Shown piece after piece: positions 9,612 through 19,717 of a DNA stretch of 64,000 nt. Position numbers and translations under genes: made by a program. The first letter of the stretch is position 1. Each line of letters starts with the position of its first letter. Source of the stretch: Synechococcus sp. RS9909 (GTDB lineage: Bacteria; Cyanobacteriota; Cyanobacteriia; PCC-6307; Cyanobiaceae); NCBI RefSeq assembly GCF_014279595.1, contig NZ_CP047943.1, positions 62,001-126,000 on the forward strand, read 5' to 3'. The notes under the pieces were generated by a model. It was not told the origin of the DNA, made no database searches, and saw only the letters and a list, made by a program, of their open reading frames with translations.

Positions 9612-9998
9612 ATGAACACCCTCGGCTGGTTGCTGCAGTGGCCGATCCGTGCGTTGGTGTTGCTGCTTGTGGCGGCGTTGCCCCTGGGGGTGGAGATGGC
9701 CAACTTCGGAACGGCCCTCTGGGCGGCGGTCCTGATCGGTCTGCTTGGCACCCTGTTGATCTGGCCCCTCAAGCTGGTGCTCGGACCGGCCTGGGCGATC
9801 ACATCGTTGGGGGGTCTGATTTCGCCGGTGTCGTTTCTGTTCAACTGGTTGATCACGATCGTTCTGTTCGCGATCGCGGCCTGGTTGATCAACGGCTTTC
9901 GTCTCAAGCACGGCCTGTTCAGCGCCATCCTCGGGGCGGTGGTCTACAGCGTGATCAGCGCTTTCGTGCTCCGGGCCCTGGGGCTTGTGGAGCTGTAG
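9612..9998 (+). CDS. Phage-holin-fold family membrane protein (chromosomal YvlD-like)
   Basis: A 128-residue hydrophobic protein with about four membrane segments, approximately residues 7-27, 33-55, 70-92 and 98-122. It matches the style of the 4-TM holin superfamily IV proteins found on many bacterial chromosomes, including cyanobacteria. The segment GLISPVSFLFNWL between helices is typical. Despite the family name there is no phage context here. Function is unknown. It stands alone between a TA locus and mutS. Confidence 0.8.
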   Translation: MNTLGWLLQWPIRALVLLLVAALPLGVEMANFGTALWAAVLIGLLGTLLIWPLKLVLGPAWAITSLGGLISPVSFLFNWLITIVLFAIAAWLINGFRLKHGLFSAILGAVVYSVISAFVLRALGLVEL

Positions 9999-10020
9999 GC
10001 CTCCAGGCTGGCGCGATGGA

Positions 10021-12756
10021 TCACGCCGCCAGCTGATCGAGCACCTGGCGGGCCCGCTGCACCACAGGGGCGGGGACGCCGGCGAGGCGGGCGGCTTCGA
10101 TGCCGTAGCTGCGGCTGGCGCCGCCGGCCTGCACGCGATGCAGAAACAGCAGGTCATCGCCGGTTTCCTCCACCAGCACCTGGAAGTTGGCCACATTCGG
10201 GCGTTCTGCCGCCAGGTTGTTGAGCTCGTGATAGTGCGTCGCGAACACGGTGCGGGCCTTGAGATCGCCAGCCAGGTGTTCGCTCACGGCCCAGGCGATG
10301 GAGAGGCCATCAAAGGTGGCGGTGCCACGGCCGATCTCATCGAGCAGCACCAGGGAGCGATCGGTGGCGTGATGGAGGATGTTGGCGGTTTCCGCCATTT
10401 CCACCATGAAGGTGGATTGGCCGGCGGCGAGATCATCGACGGCGCCGACGCGGGTGAAGATGCGATCGGTGATGCCCACCGTGGCCGATTCGGCCGGCAC
10501 CCAGCTGCCGATCTGGGCGAGCAGTTGGATCAGGCCAATCTGGCGCAGGTAGCAGCTCTTGCCGCTGGCATTGGGGCCGGTGAGCACCACCAGATCGGTG
10601 CCCTGGCCCAGGTGCACATCGTTGGCGGTGAAGCTCCGTTCCACCAGCAATTGCTCCACCACCGGGTGCCGTCCGGCCGTGATCTGCAGTTCGCGGCCGT
10701 CGCTGATCGTGGGCGCGCACCAGGCGCTGGTGGCGGCCACCTCCGCCAGACCACACACCGCATCCAAGGCGGCCACAGCGCGGGCGGCCTGACGGATCGG
10801 AGCGGCCATGGCGCCCACCTGTTCCCGCAGTTGGCAGAACAGTTCGTATTCCCGCTGGCAGGCGCGGGCCCGCAGCTGAAAGATCGTGCCTTCCCGTTGT
10901 TTCAGCTCAGGGGTGATGAAGCGCTCTTCATTGGCGAGGGTCTGGCGTCGGATCCAGTGGTCCGGCACTGAGGCCGCCTTCGCTTTGCTCACCGCCAGGA
11001 AATAGCCGAAGGTGCGGTGATACTGCAGGCGCAGGTTGGCGTTGCCGCTGGTCTGCCGTTCCAGTCGTTCCTGCTCAGCCAACCAGGCCTCCTGATCGTC
11101 GAGCTGGTTGCGCAGGCCATCCAGCAGCGGATCAACGCCGTCGTGGATCAGGCCGCCTTCACTCAGCGACAGCGGGGGCGTGTCGATCAGGGCATGGCGC
11201 ACCGCTTGCGCCAGCTCCGCCAAGGCCGGATCCGGTGTGCAGAGAGCCTGCAGCCAGTCGGGGTGCCGATCGTCGAGGCCAGTGTTGAGGCGCCCGGCCA
11301 GCTGGGGCAGCCGTTCGAGTCCATCGGCGATCGCCACCAGATCACGGGCTCCGGCATGGCCGGCACCGGCGCGTCCCGCCAGTCGTTCCAGGTCGGCCAT
11401 GGACCGCAGCAGGCGGCGCAGACCTTGCCGCAGGCTGCGCTGCTCCACCAGGGTCGACACCAGCGCCTGACGCTGCTCGATCTGACGGCGATCCATCAGT
11501 GGCGCCTCCAGCCAGCGCCGCAGACAGCGACCACCCATGGCGGTGAGGGTGCGATCGATCGCCCAGAGCAAGGACCCCTGCAACTGCCCATCCCGCTGGG
11601 TGCTGGTGAGTTCCAGGTTGCGGCGCGTCTGGGCGTCGAGGATCAGGGCATCGCCGCTGTGGACAATCTGCGGCACCTCCAAGGGCACGTTCAGGTCGTC
11701 CTCCAGGGGCTGGGTGTCGCGCAGATAGCGCAACAGGCCTCCGATGGCACGCAGGGCCAGGGGTTGATCGGCCAGGCCGAGGCCATCGAGGTTCGCCAGG
11801 CCGTAATGCTGCTGGAGGGTGGCTTCCGCTTCCGGACGGCTGAACGGCGTGGTCGCCATCGGCGTCAACCGCAGCCCCTGCGGGCACCAGGCCGGCGCCG
11901 CCGATTCCTCGGGTGGCGCCGCCCAGACCAGTTCTGCCGCCTCCAGCTGGCTCAGCTGCTGATGCAGGCCGGCACTGCCTGTCTGCTCGATCACCCGCAC
12001 ATCGCCGGTGCTCACATCGGCATGGGCCAGGCCCCAGCGGAACGGTTGCGTCCCCTTCGCGGCCTCCACCACCACAGCGGCCAGCCAGTTGTTGCGTCGG
12101 GCGCGGAGCATGCCCTCCTCCAGCACCGTGCCCGGGGTGAGCACCCGGGTGATGTCGCGCTTGAGCAGGGCTCCTTTAGCGGGGGTGGTTTCGAGCTGAT
12201 CGCAGAGGGCGACGGAGTAGCCGCGACGGATCAGATCGGCGCAGTAGCGCTCTGCGGCGTGATGGGGAATGCCGGCCATCGGCACCCGGCCGATCGCCTT
12301 GCCGCCTTCTTTGCCGGTGAGGGTGAGTTCCAGCACGCGCGCGAGCTCGATTGCATCCTCGAAGAAACACTCGAAGAAATCCCCCAGCCGGTAGAGCAGC
12401 ACCCGTTCGGGATGGGCTGCCTTCAGCTCCACGTAGTGGCGCAGCATCGGCGTCAGCTGCAGCGGATCCACCTGGCTGTGATGGGCCCAGGCCGGCGCAT
12501 CGCTGCCGTCATCATGTGCGTCGGCGGCTTCATTGCCGTGGTCGCTCGCCGGTGTTGCCTCCGCCTCCTGCTCGCGGCGCTGGCGCGGCCGTTGGCGGGC
12601 ATCAGCGCTCAGGCTGGCATCACTGAGGTCTGCCGTTGCAGCGGCGTCCTGGTCGGAGCGGCTGCGTTGCGGCTGTGGGTCCGCGGCGGGTTCAGGAGCT
12701 CCGAACAGATTGCCCTGCAGGGCCTGTTCCGGGGGCTGGGCAGCGGACCTTGGCAT
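10021..12756 (-). CDS. mutS: DNA mismatch repair protein MutS
   Basis: Recognises mismatches and small loops and starts repair. The mismatch-contacting Phe-x-Glu is in [11 protein letters not shown] in domain I, and the ATPase Walker A motif GPNASGKS is at residues 727-734, followed by [12 protein letters not shown] (Walker B region) and FATHYHEL. The total of 911 residues includes ~105 extra N-terminal residues that are Gln/Asp/Ala-rich and look disordered; the core begins near [14 protein letters not shown] at 12756 gives the reading used here, but a start closer to the core cannot be excluded. No mutL is adjacent. Confidence 0.95.
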   Translation of the reverse strand: MPRSAAQPPEQALQGNLFGAPEPAADPQPQRSRSDQDAAATADLSDASLSADARQRPRQRREQEAEATPASDHGNEAADAHDDGSDAPAWAHHSQVDPLQLTPMLRHYVELKAAHPERVLLYRLGDFFECFFEDAIELARVLELTLTGKEGGKAIGRVPMAGIPHHAAERYCADLIRRGYSVALCDQLETTPAKGALLKRDITRVLTPGTVLEEGMLRARRNNWLAAVVVEAAKGTQPFRWGLAHADVSTGDVRVIEQTGSAGLHQQLSQLEAAELVWAAPPEESAAPAWCPQGLRLTPMATTPFSRPEAEATLQQHYGLANLDGLGLADQPLALRAIGGLLRYLRDTQPLEDDLNVPLEVPQIVHSGDALILDAQTRRNLELTSTQRDGQLQGSLLWAIDRTLTAMGGRCLRRWLEAPLMDRRQIEQRQALVSTLVEQRSLRQGLRRLLRSMADLERLAGRAGAGHAGARDLVAIADGLERLPQLAGRLNTGLDDRHPDWLQALCTPDPALAELAQAVRHALIDTPPLSLSEGGLIHDGVDPLLDGLRNQLDDQEAWLAEQERLERQTSGNANLRLQYHRTFGYFLAVSKAKAASVPDHWIRRQTLANEERFITPELKQREGTIFQLRARACQREYELFCQLREQVGAMAAPIRQAARAVAALDAVCGLAEVAATSAWCAPTISDGRELQITAGRHPVVEQLLVERSFTANDVHLGQGTDLVVLTGPNASGKSCYLRQIGLIQLLAQIGSWVPAESATVGITDRIFTRVGAVDDLAAGQSTFMVEMAETANILHHATDRSLVLLDEIGRGTATFDGLSIAWAVSEHLAGDLKARTVFATHYHELNNLAAERPNVANFQVLVEETGDDLLFLHRVQAGGASRSYGIEAARLAGVPAPVVQRARQVLDQLAA

Positions 12757-12808
12757 GGGGGCGCGTCCGGTGCGGGCACTAGCGGGATCGTACCGATCCC
12801 GGGTGGGG

Positions 12809-13225
12809 TCAAAGGCGCCAAGGGTTCAGCACCTTCACCCCATCCAGCATCCGCTCATGACCGAAATCTTCGGAAAAGAGTACGGAGCAGTGGCTGCGAA
12901 TGGCGGCTTCGGCGATCAGGGCATCAAACCAACTGAGTTGTTCCCGTGCGGCCAGCTCGTTGGCATCCAAAATCATCGCCGTGTCGGTCGTCACCACATC
13001 AAACCCAGCCATCGCTTCCAGCAGGGCGCGGATCTGAGCAGCGCTCAGGGCGGGCCGTAACTTGCGCGTTGCAACTGATCGCAGTTCGATCAATACCTGT
13101 GTGCTGATCACCACGTCATCCCGGCCGACCACCTCCGGCAGCCACCGTTGCATGCGTGCCTGTTTTTTGGGTTCGCGTCCGTCCAGTCGATAAGCCCAGA
13201 CGTTGGTGTCGATGAAAACGCGCAT
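12809..13225 (-). CDS. Type II TA toxin, PIN-domain VapC-like ribonuclease
   Basis: PIN-domain protein of 138 residues. Catalytic acids are visible in [15 protein letters not shown], in [11 protein letters not shown] (the conserved Glu), in [11 protein letters not shown] and in FSEDFGHE. This is the canonical four-acid set, so the nuclease should be active. The ATG overlaps the antitoxin stop (ATGA). It sits between mutS and uvrB and differs clearly in sequence from the other PIN toxins in the window. Confidence 0.9.
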   Translation of the reverse strand: MRVFIDTNVWAYRLDGREPKKQARMQRWLPEVVGRDDVVISTQVLIELRSVATRKLRPALSAAQIRALLEAMAGFDVVTTDTAMILDANELAAREQLSWFDALIAEAAIRSHCSVLFSEDFGHERMLDGVKVLNPWRL

Positions 13226-13455
13226 CAGGACTGTGCATGCAGCGATTCCCTGCTCCAGGGTTCACTGCTGGCGCAATCGAGGCCGGAGGCCAGGGCTTCC
13301 AAGCGGTTCAGGGCTTCCAGACGCCGGCTGCGGCGGTCGACGTAGCGGTGGAGGAACTCGCGCACAACAGCGTTGACGGATGTCTTGTCGCGCAACGCCA
13401 CTTCGCGTGCCTGTTGAAGCAGGTCGTCGTCGATCGCCAGGGTGAGGTTGGCCAT
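13225..13455 (-). CDS. Ribbon-helix-helix antitoxin partner
   Basis: Antitoxin of 76 residues starting MANLTLAIDDDLLQQARE, a typical ribbon-helix-helix opening, followed by KTSVNAVVREFLHRYVD and a short acidic/serine-rich tail that should wrap the toxin. The ATG at 13455 was preferred over an earlier in-frame start because it places the beta strand at the N-terminus. It is translated in overlap with the downstream PIN toxin. Confidence 0.88.
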   Translation of the reverse strand: MANLTLAIDDDLLQQAREVALRDKTSVNAVVREFLHRYVDRRSRRLEALNRLEALASGLDCASSEPWSRESLHAQS

Positions 13456-13476
13456 GGCGTCATCGTGGCATAACTG

Positions 13477-13489
13477 CCGTGCAGCACGG
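13477..13489. promoter_or_regulatory. Weak candidate TA operator in the antitoxin/uvrB divergent region
   Basis: A short inverted repeat CCGTG-CAG-CACGG lies 22-34 bases upstream of the antitoxin ATG, in the 107-base space shared with uvrB. Position resembles the operators of the other TA loci, but the arms are only five bases and such repeats are frequent at this GC content. Confidence 0.3.
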
Positions 13490-13562
13490 ATCCTGCGTTT
13501 GTGATTGCTGGTCCCGGGGTCATCCCCCGTAACCTGAACCACCGGCTGCCGGCCTTCGACCC

Positions 13563-15599
13563 ATGCCCGCCTTCGAGCTCTCGGCGCCCTATTCCCCGAA
13601 AGGTGATCAACCGACGGCGATCCAGCAGCTGGTGGAGGGGGTGAACGGCGGTGAGCGCTTCCAGACCCTGCTCGGGGCCACGGGCACGGGCAAGACGTTC
13701 ACGATGGCGAATGTGATCGCCCAGACCGGCCGGCCGGCCCTGGTGCTCGCTCACAACAAAACATTGGCAGCTCAGCTTTGCAACGAGCTGCGGGAATTTT
13801 TTCCCCACAACGCCGTTGAATATTTCATCTCCTATTACGACTACTACCAGCCGGAGGCTTACGTTCCGGTCAGCGACACTTACATCGCCAAGACGGCCTC
13901 GATCAATGAAGAGATCGACATGCTGCGGCACTCGGCGACTCGCTCTCTGTTCGAGCGACGCGATGTGATTGTGGTGGCCTCGATCAGCTGCATCTACGGC
14001 CTGGGGATTCCGAGTGAATATCTCAAGGCGGCGGTGAAGTTCGAGGTGGGAGACACCCTGAACATCCGCGCTCAGCTGCGGGATCTGGTGAATAATCAAT
14101 ACAGCCGCAACGACACGGAGATCGCCCGCGGCCGCTTCCGGATCAAGGGCGATGTGCTTGAGATCGGCCCCGCCTACGACGACCGGTTGGTGCGGATCGA
14201 GTTGTTTGGTGATGAGGTGGAGGCGATCCGCTACGTGGATCCCACCACCGGTGAGATCCTCCAGAGCCTGGAGGCGGTGAACATCTATCCCGCCAAGCAC
14301 TTCGTCACCCCCAAGGATCGCCTCGATGTGGCGATCAAGGCGATCCGGCGTGAACTGAAGGAGCGGTTGGAGGTGCTGCACAGCGAGGGCAAGCTGCTGG
14401 AGGCCCAGCGGCTCGAGCAGCGCACCACCTACGACCTGGAGATGCTCCAGCAGGTGGGTTACTGCAATGGCGTGGAGAACTACGCCCGTCACCTGGCCGG
14501 GCGTGAAGCGGGCAGCCCACCGGAATGCCTGATCGATTACTTCCCCGACGATTGGCTATTGATCGTGGATGAGAGCCACGTCACCTGCTCCCAGCTGCAG
14601 GCGATGTACAACGGCGATCAGGCTCGAAAGAAGGTGCTGATCGAGCATGGCTTCCGCTTGCCCAGCGCTGCCGATAACCGGCCCTTGAAGGGGGAGGAGT
14701 TCTGGCAGAAAGCGCGTCAATCGGTGTTCGTGAGCGCCACACCGGGCGACTGGGAGCTCAAGGTGAGCAAGGGTCAGGTGGCCGAACAGGTGATCCGGCC
14801 CACCGGGGTGCTCGATCCGATCGTGGAGGTGCGGCCGACGACGGGACAGGTGGATGACCTGCTCGGGGAAATCCGCAGCCGCGCCGCCAAACAGCAGCGC
14901 GTGCTGGTGACCACGCTCACGAAGCGAATGGCGGAAGATCTCACCGACTACCTCGCCGAACATGAGGTGCGGGTGCGTTATTTGCACTCGGAGATTCACT
15001 CGATCGAGCGGATCGAGATCATCCAGGACCTGCGCCTTGGCGAATACGACGTGCTCGTGGGGGTGAACCTGCTGCGGGAGGGTCTGGACCTGCCGGAGGT
15101 GTCACTGGTGGCGATTCTTGATGCGGATAAGGAGGGGTTCCTGCGGGCGGAACGCTCCTTGATTCAGACCATCGGCCGGGCGGCACGGCACGTGGAGGGC
15201 GTGGCGCTCCTCTATGCCGACACGATGACCGACTCGATGGCCAAAGCGATTGAGGAAACCGAGCGGCGTCGGAAGATCCAGCAGGCCTACAACGAGAAGC
15301 ACGGCATCGTGCCGACGGCGGCGGGCAAGAAGGCCAGCAATTCGATCCTGAGCTTCCTGGAGCTCTCCCGCAAACTGAAAAGCGAAGGCCCCGATGCCGA
15401 TCTGGTGCAGGTGGCCGGTAAGGCGGTGCAGGCTCTCGAGGATGACGCTGAGGGCATGGCTCTCGATGCCCTGCCGGAACTGATCGAGCAGCTCGAAGCG
15501 AAGATGAAGGAGGCGGCCAAAAAGCTCGACTTTGAAGAAGCCGCCAACCTGCGCGACCGGATCAAGCAGCTGCGCCACAAGCTGGTGGGCAGCCATTGA
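13563..15599 (+). CDS. uvrB: UvrABC system protein B
   Basis: Helicase-like damage-verification subunit of nucleotide excision repair. Walker A GATGTGKT is at residues 38-45. The damage-probing beta hairpin contains [10 protein letters not shown], and later helicase motifs include VDESHVTC and GRAARH. The C-terminal UVR domain that contacts UvrC is present ([19 protein letters not shown]). At 678 residues the length is normal. It is divergent from a TA operon and convergent with lysC, with a 15-base gap. Confidence 0.97.
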   Translation: MPAFELSAPYSPKGDQPTAIQQLVEGVNGGERFQTLLGATGTGKTFTMANVIAQTGRPALVLAHNKTLAAQLCNELREFFPHNAVEYFISYYDYYQPEAYVPVSDTYIAKTASINEEIDMLRHSATRSLFERRDVIVVASISCIYGLGIPSEYLKAAVKFEVGDTLNIRAQLRDLVNNQYSRNDTEIARGRFRIKGDVLEIGPAYDDRLVRIELFGDEVEAIRYVDPTTGEILQSLEAVNIYPAKHFVTPKDRLDVAIKAIRRELKERLEVLHSEGKLLEAQRLEQRTTYDLEMLQQVGYCNGVENYARHLAGREAGSPPECLIDYFPDDWLLIVDESHVTCSQLQAMYNGDQARKKVLIEHGFRLPSAADNRPLKGEEFWQKARQSVFVSATPGDWELKVSKGQVAEQVIRPTGVLDPIVEVRPTTGQVDDLLGEIRSRAAKQQRVLVTTLTKRMAEDLTDYLAEHEVRVRYLHSEIHSIERIEIIQDLRLGEYDVLVGVNLLREGLDLPEVSLVAILDADKEGFLRAERSLIQTIGRAARHVEGVALLYADTMTDSMAKAIEETERRRKIQQAYNEKHGIVPTAAGKKASNSILSFLELSRKLKSEGPDADLVQVAGKAVQALEDDAEGMALDALPELIEQLEAKMKEAAKKLDFEEAANLRDRIKQLRHKLVGSH

Positions 15600-15614
15600 T
15601 CAGGTGGGCAGGGA

Positions 15615-17417
15615 TCATGAGTCCAAGGGTGATGCCGTGCCCTGGGCTGCATGCCGAACGGCGCCCCCGAGGCCGAAGCCAGCATGCACCGCTTGCAGGG
15701 CCGCCACCCCATCCGCTTCCGCCACCACACAACTGGTGCGGATCTCACTGGTGGCGATCAGTTCGATGTTGAGGCCGGCCTCGGCCAGATAGCGGAACAT
15801 GCGGCCCGCCGTCCCGGCGGTGGCGGGCATGCCGGCGCCCACGGCGCTGACCCGGGCGATGGCCGGGCCATCTTCCAGTAAGGCTCCAGGCCACTGGGCC
15901 AGCAGGGAGCCGAGGGCCTGGTCGGCAGCGGCTCGATCCTCGCGTTTGAGCGTGAAGCTGATGTCGCGGCTGCCATCCGCGTGTTGCCGCTCCGACTGCA
16001 CGATCGCATCCACGCTGATGCCCGCGTCGGCCAGGGCTGAGCAGAGGGCTGCGGCGGTGCCGGGCCTGTCGGGCACATGGCGCACGCTCACCTGGGCCTG
16101 GTCGCGATCAAGGGCGACACCCCGCACCTCCGGCTCGCCGGCGCCGGAGGCGGGGGGGTTGATCTGCAGTTGCCGCTCCGACAACTCGAAGGCTTCGCTG
16201 GCGGCCCGCAGCGCCTTGCCGCCCATGGCGGCAGCGATCACGCAGCTCACCTTCACTTCGCTGGTGGCGATCAGACGCAGGTTGATGCCCTGCCGCGACA
16301 GGGTGTCGAACAGGCCGGCGGCAATGCCGGGGCGCCCCATGATCCCAGCGCCACTGATGCTCAGCTTGCTCATGCCGCCCTCGGCCACCAGCTCGCCGCC
16401 CATGGCGTCGACGAGATCGGTGCAGATCCTGCGGGCACTCTCCAGATCCGTTTCCGCCACCGTGAAGGTGATGTCGTTGCTGTTGCCCTCGTGGGTGGCC
16501 TGAATGATCAGATCCACATTCACCTCGCCGGCGGAGAGGGCTTCGAACAGGCGGGCGGCGACGCCGGGCTGATCGGGCACGTGGGAGAGGGCGAGCACGG
16601 CCTGCCGCTCCACCAGCTCCGCACCATCCACAGGACGGCCCAGTTCCAGGCCTTCGCGGCCGATCGGCCGGGCACTGCGGCTGGTGAGGGTGGTGCCGGG
16701 TTCCTCGCTCCAGCTGGAGCGCACGACCAGGGTGACGCCGTAGTTGCGGGCGATCTCCACGGCGCGGGGGTGAAGCACGGCGGCGCCGAGGCTGGCCAGT
16801 TCGAGCATCTCGTCGCAGCTGATCTGCTCCATCAGCTGGGCGTCGGCCACCTTGCGTGGATCGGTGGTGAGCACGCCGGGCACATCGGTGTAGATCTCGC
16901 AGGCATCGGCGCCGAGGGCGGCGGCGAGGGCCACGGCGGAGGTGTCGGAGCCGCCGCGTCCGAGGGTGGTGATTTCGGCGGTGCCGCCACTGCTTTGACT
17001 GGTGCCCTGAAAACCGGCCACCACCACCACCTGCCCATCACCGAGGCGGCTGCGCAGGCGATCGGTGCGCACGTCGAGGATGCGGGCCCGGCCATGGGCC
17101 GATTCGGTGACGATGCCCACCTGGGCGCCGGTCATGGACATCGCTGGAACGCCGAGGGCATGCAGGGCCATGGAGAGCAGGGCAATCGACACCTGTTCGC
17201 CGGTGGCGAGCAGCATGTCCATCTCCCGCTGGGGCGGGTTGCTGCAGAGGGCCCGGGCTTTGGCCGTGAGCTCATCAGTGGTGTGGCCCATCGCCGACAC
17301 CACGATCACCAGGTCATGCCCTTCGTCGCGGCGGTTGGCGATGCGGCGGGCCACCGCCTGGATGCGCTCCACGCTGCCGACGGAGGTGCCGCCGAACTTC
17401 TGCACCAGCAGGGCCAT
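15615..17417 (-). CDS. lysC: Aspartate kinase with extended ACT regulatory region
   Basis: Phosphorylates aspartate, the first step to lysine, threonine and methionine. The kinase domain opens with KFGGTSVGS (residues 7-15) and contains TTLGRGGSDTSA. The C-terminal half holds four ACT-like units in two pairs (start points near LSHVPDQPG, SISGAGIMG, VRHVPDRPG and SAVGAGMPA). A 600-residue enzyme with two ACT pairs is the cyanobacterial form; most bacterial enzymes have one pair. Feedback inhibition by lysine and/or threonine is expected from the family. Its pathway partners asd and dapA lie at 2-4 kb. Confidence 0.95.
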   Translation of the reverse strand: MALLVQKFGGTSVGSVERIQAVARRIANRRDEGHDLVIVVSAMGHTTDELTAKARALCSNPPQREMDMLLATGEQVSIALLSMALHALGVPAMSMTGAQVGIVTESAHGRARILDVRTDRLRSRLGDGQVVVVAGFQGTSQSSGGTAEITTLGRGGSDTSAVALAAALGADACEIYTDVPGVLTTDPRKVADAQLMEQISCDEMLELASLGAAVLHPRAVEIARNYGVTLVVRSSWSEEPGTTLTSRSARPIGREGLELGRPVDGAELVERQAVLALSHVPDQPGVAARLFEALSAGEVNVDLIIQATHEGNSNDITFTVAETDLESARRICTDLVDAMGGELVAEGGMSKLSISGAGIMGRPGIAAGLFDTLSRQGINLRLIATSEVKVSCVIAAAMGGKALRAASEAFELSERQLQINPPASGAGEPEVRGVALDRDQAQVSVRHVPDRPGTAAALCSALADAGISVDAIVQSERQHADGSRDISFTLKREDRAAADQALGSLLAQWPGALLEDGPAIARVSAVGAGMPATAGTAGRMFRYLAEAGLNIELIATSEIRTSCVVAEADGVAALQAVHAGFGLGGAVRHAAQGTASPLDS

Positions 17418-17468
17418 CCATGCGCCTCATGTTGGTGGCGATTGTCTCACTGAGGCCGTGGAGTCCTT

Positions 17469-17915
17469 TCAGCGCAGAGGCGTGAGTTGCAGGCCTGCGC
17501 TGCAGAACCGTTCGAAATCCTGGTCGAGGCTGAGCAGCCGCCAGCCGCCTTGGATCGCCACGGCCGCCAGGTAGGCATCCATCCAGAGTTTCGGGGCGGG
17601 ACGCTGATGATCCGCCAGCTGGAGCCAGAGTTCGCTCACGCCGGCCGGCTCATCGGCGATCAGGATCCTGGGATGGGCCAACAGGATCTCCAGTGAGGCA
17701 CGGGCATCGCGGTTGCTGAGCGGCGGGGAGCCATAGGCGCGATGGAGAGCCGGTGTTGCCATCAGCCGCAGGTAGCTCTGCTGGGTGGCACGGCACCAGA
17801 GCCAGTGATCGGAGCTTGGAGTGTCTTGAAAGGCCCGGCGGGCCTGGGTATGGCCTGGATGGGTGTCGAAACTGATCGCCAGCCACACATTGGTGTCAAT
17901 CAGCGTGGCCGTCAT
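17469..17915 (-). CDS. Type II TA toxin, PIN-domain VapC-like ribonuclease
   Basis: PIN toxin of 148 residues. Acidic residues are visible in MTATLIDTNVWLAISFD, WMDAYLAAVAI and SLDQDFERF. The central motif CRATQQSYLRLM belongs to the subfamily with Thr-Gln in place of the usual Glu context, so the fourth acidic position is less obvious than in the neighbouring toxins. The gene overlaps the upstream antitoxin by 20 bases in another frame. Confidence 0.9.
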   Translation of the reverse strand: MTATLIDTNVWLAISFDTHPGHTQARRAFQDTPSSDHWLWCRATQQSYLRLMATPALHRAYGSPPLSNRDARASLEILLAHPRILIADEPAGVSELWLQLADHQRPAPKLWMDAYLAAVAIQGGWRLLSLDQDFERFCSAGLQLTPLR

Positions 17916-18204
17916 TCCTGTTGCGGAGATCGGTGAGCTCGTGGGTCTGGAGGAGGTCTTGCTCGAGCTGAAGCGCGTCCGGCACCGTGTGCACGGTCGG
18001 GGCTCTGGTGGATCGAATCAGGGGGAGTCCCGTCGCATCGGTTTCCACCAGGATGGATGCAGCGGGCGAGGTGCCGCATGACGGGCCCTTCAGGCCCTGG
18101 CGGATGTAGTCGGCAATCAGATCCTTGAGAGTGCGTTTCTGCTGGAGGGCCCGTTGCTTGGCTTGCTGGATCAGGGCATCGGGCAGATCGATGGTGGTTT
18201 TCAT
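17896..18204 (-). CDS. Ribbon-helix-helix antitoxin partner
   Basis: A 102-residue antitoxin with the start MKTTIDLPDALIQQAKQRA and QKRTLKDLIADYIRQGL, a textbook ribbon-helix-helix domain. The remaining ~55 residues form a linker and toxin-binding tail ending in LTDLRNRNDGHAD. A perfect 6-bp inverted repeat with a 2-base spacer lies 21 bases upstream of its ATG. Confidence 0.88.
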   Translation of the reverse strand: MKTTIDLPDALIQQAKQRALQQKRTLKDLIADYIRQGLKGPSCGTSPAASILVETDATGLPLIRSTRAPTVHTVPDALQLEQDLLQTHELTDLRNRNDGHAD

Positions 18205-18224
18205 GGCGCTGCAATTCCCCCCAG

Positions 18225-18238
18225 ACCTGAAGTCAGGT
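18225..18238. promoter_or_regulatory. Candidate TA operator, 6-bp inverted repeat
   Basis: Perfect inverted repeat ACCTGA-AG-TCAGGT, 21-34 bases upstream of the antitoxin ATG at 18204 in the short gap to holA. It has the same two-base spacing as the operator candidate at 9510 but a different arm sequence, as expected if each antitoxin reads its own site. Inferred from symmetry and position. Confidence 0.55.
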
Positions 18239-18284
18239 TACTGGCTGGCCAGCTTGCTGGGTCAGTGCCGCAGTCTTTCTCACG

Positions 18285-19265
18285 TCATCCCAACAGCCCG
18301 TCGCGGAAGGCGTCGCCGGGGTGGGCGCCCCGTTTGAGGGCGGCTTCCACATCCAGCAGCCGGCCCAGCAGCTTCAGGCAGCGGCTGGGAGGCCGTCCCT
18401 TCAGTTGCTTGCGCATCACGTAGATGCGCTTGGGGTTGCCGATGCCGGCCGCTTTGGCGATCACGCCCACGTCCCGTTCGCCCTGCTGCTCCAGCAGGCT
18501 CACCCAGAGCCAGCCGCGGATCTGGCCGGTGAGGGTGGCCACGATGCGCAGGGCCGGTTCGCCCGCTTCGATCAGGCCATCGAGGCGGCTGATCGCTTCG
18601 CCCACAGCCCCCTCCAGCAGGGCATCACCCACTTGCAGGGCGTTGCTGGCCTGGCCATCGATCAGTTGGGCGATGGCCGTGGCGCTGATGGTGTTGGCGC
18701 CGCTGCTTTCGGCGTGGAGGGCCAGTTTCTGCAGTTCCATGCTCAGCCTGGCGCTGTCGTTGCCGATCGCTTCGATCAGGGCATCGATCGCGTCGGGGGC
18801 GAGCTGCAGCTTCAGCTCGGCTGCAGTGCGTTCCACCAGCTGGCGCTGGCCGGCTCCATCCCACACTGCCGGCAGCTGGAAGCCTTGCTCTGTGGCCAGG
18901 CCGGCTTTCACGAGCTTCTGCAGGGCCTTGGTGGTGCGCAGTCGGCCGTCGGGCTTGGACGGGTTGGTGAGCAGCAGGTGGCTGTTATCAGGGATCAGCG
19001 CCGGGGCGGATTCGAAGCGGTCGGCCAGCTCGCTTGGGCAGGCATTGCAGAACGGCGAGCGCTGCAGCAGCACCACCCTTCCGCCGCCGCCGAACGGTGG
19101 CGTGCGCGCCTCCTCCAGCGCCTGCAGCGCCTGGCCCGTTTCAGCGCCATCAAGTCGGCTCAGGTTGATGCTGCTCCAGGCGGGATCCACCACATCCGCG
19201 ATCAGCGAGTTGATGGCCCGCTCCAGAGCGGCACTGTCATCACCCCAGAGCAGGTGGATCGGCAT
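18285..19265 (-). CDS. holA: DNA polymerase III subunit delta
   Basis: Clamp-loader subunit that opens the sliding clamp. The 326-residue product begins MPIHLLWGDDSAALERAIN, the usual N-terminal strand and glycine-acidic turn of bacterial delta. Further family-like blocks include RVVLLQRSPF and the C-terminal RIYVMRKQLKGRPPSR collar region. No intact Walker A is expected in delta, and none is seen. It lies between two TA loci: its start is only 2 bases downstream of the PIN toxin gene stop, so the TA locus and holA may share a transcript. Confidence 0.88.
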   Translation of the reverse strand: MPIHLLWGDDSAALERAINSLIADVVDPAWSSINLSRLDGAETGQALQALEEARTPPFGGGGRVVLLQRSPFCNACPSELADRFESAPALIPDNSHLLLTNPSKPDGRLRTTKALQKLVKAGLATEQGFQLPAVWDGAGQRQLVERTAAELKLQLAPDAIDALIEAIGNDSARLSMELQKLALHAESSGANTISATAIAQLIDGQASNALQVGDALLEGAVGEAISRLDGLIEAGEPALRIVATLTGQIRGWLWVSLLEQQGERDVGVIAKAAGIGNPKRIYVMRKQLKGRPPSRCLKLLGRLLDVEAALKRGAHPGDAFRDGLLG

Positions 19266-19267
19266 GG

Positions 19268-19711
19268 TTAGGGGAGAGCGCTGAGGATGGGCAGTTCCGT
19301 GCAGGCGCTGAAATCCCGGTCATGGGTGATCAGGGCGGCGGAATGGCATTGAAGAGCTGTGCTGAGTTGCAACGCGTCGGGAAAGTTCAGTCGGTAGCGG
19401 TGACGCAGTCGGGCGGCGCGGCTGGCAATCGCCTGGGTCACGGGAACGAGTGTCCAGTGGTGGGGATCACTCAGCTCGGCTTCGTAGCGCTCTGCCAAGG
19501 CGTCTCTTTGCTGGCTGATCGGTCCTGTGAGGAGTTCGGCCAGGGTGATGGTGCTGATCACGCCGCGCCATCGGCCCTCCGCCAAGCCCCGAAACAGGGG
19601 GGCATAGGTGTCAGCCCAGGAGCTGGTGCCGTCGAGGAAATAGATCAGGGGAGCCGTGTCGATGCACACCGAGCTGCCGTCAGGCACGGTATCGAGCTCA
19701 AGCGGATCCAT
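19268..19711 (-). CDS. Type II TA toxin, PIN-domain ribonuclease
   Basis: PIN toxin of 147 residues with all four acidic positions: CIDTAPLIYFLDG, ISTITLAELLTG, NFPDALQLSTAL and ITHDRDF. The first ~14 residues before the first strand are longer than usual. It sits 6 bases downstream of a Phd/YefM-type antitoxin, a hybrid pairing (Phd-like antitoxin with VapC-like toxin) known in other bacteria. holA follows after 2 bases. Confidence 0.9.
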   Translation of the reverse strand: MDPLELDTVPDGSSVCIDTAPLIYFLDGTSSWADTYAPLFRGLAEGRWRGVISTITLAELLTGPISQQRDALAERYEAELSDPHHWTLVPVTQAIASRAARLRHRYRLNFPDALQLSTALQCHSAALITHDRDFSACTELPILSALP

Positions 19712-19717
19712 CAGCTG

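Noticed and set aside
9612-9998. Phage holin as a sign of a prophage
   Set aside because: The family is widespread on bacterial chromosomes. No integrase, terminase, endolysin or structural gene is nearby, and no att-like repeat is seen.
9501-10196. N-terminal extension of the first antitoxin frame, running antisense to the holin-like gene and the end of mutS
   Set aside because: The ribbon-helix-helix domain begins at the ATG at 9500 and a palindromic operator lies just before it. The extension has no recognisable sequence.
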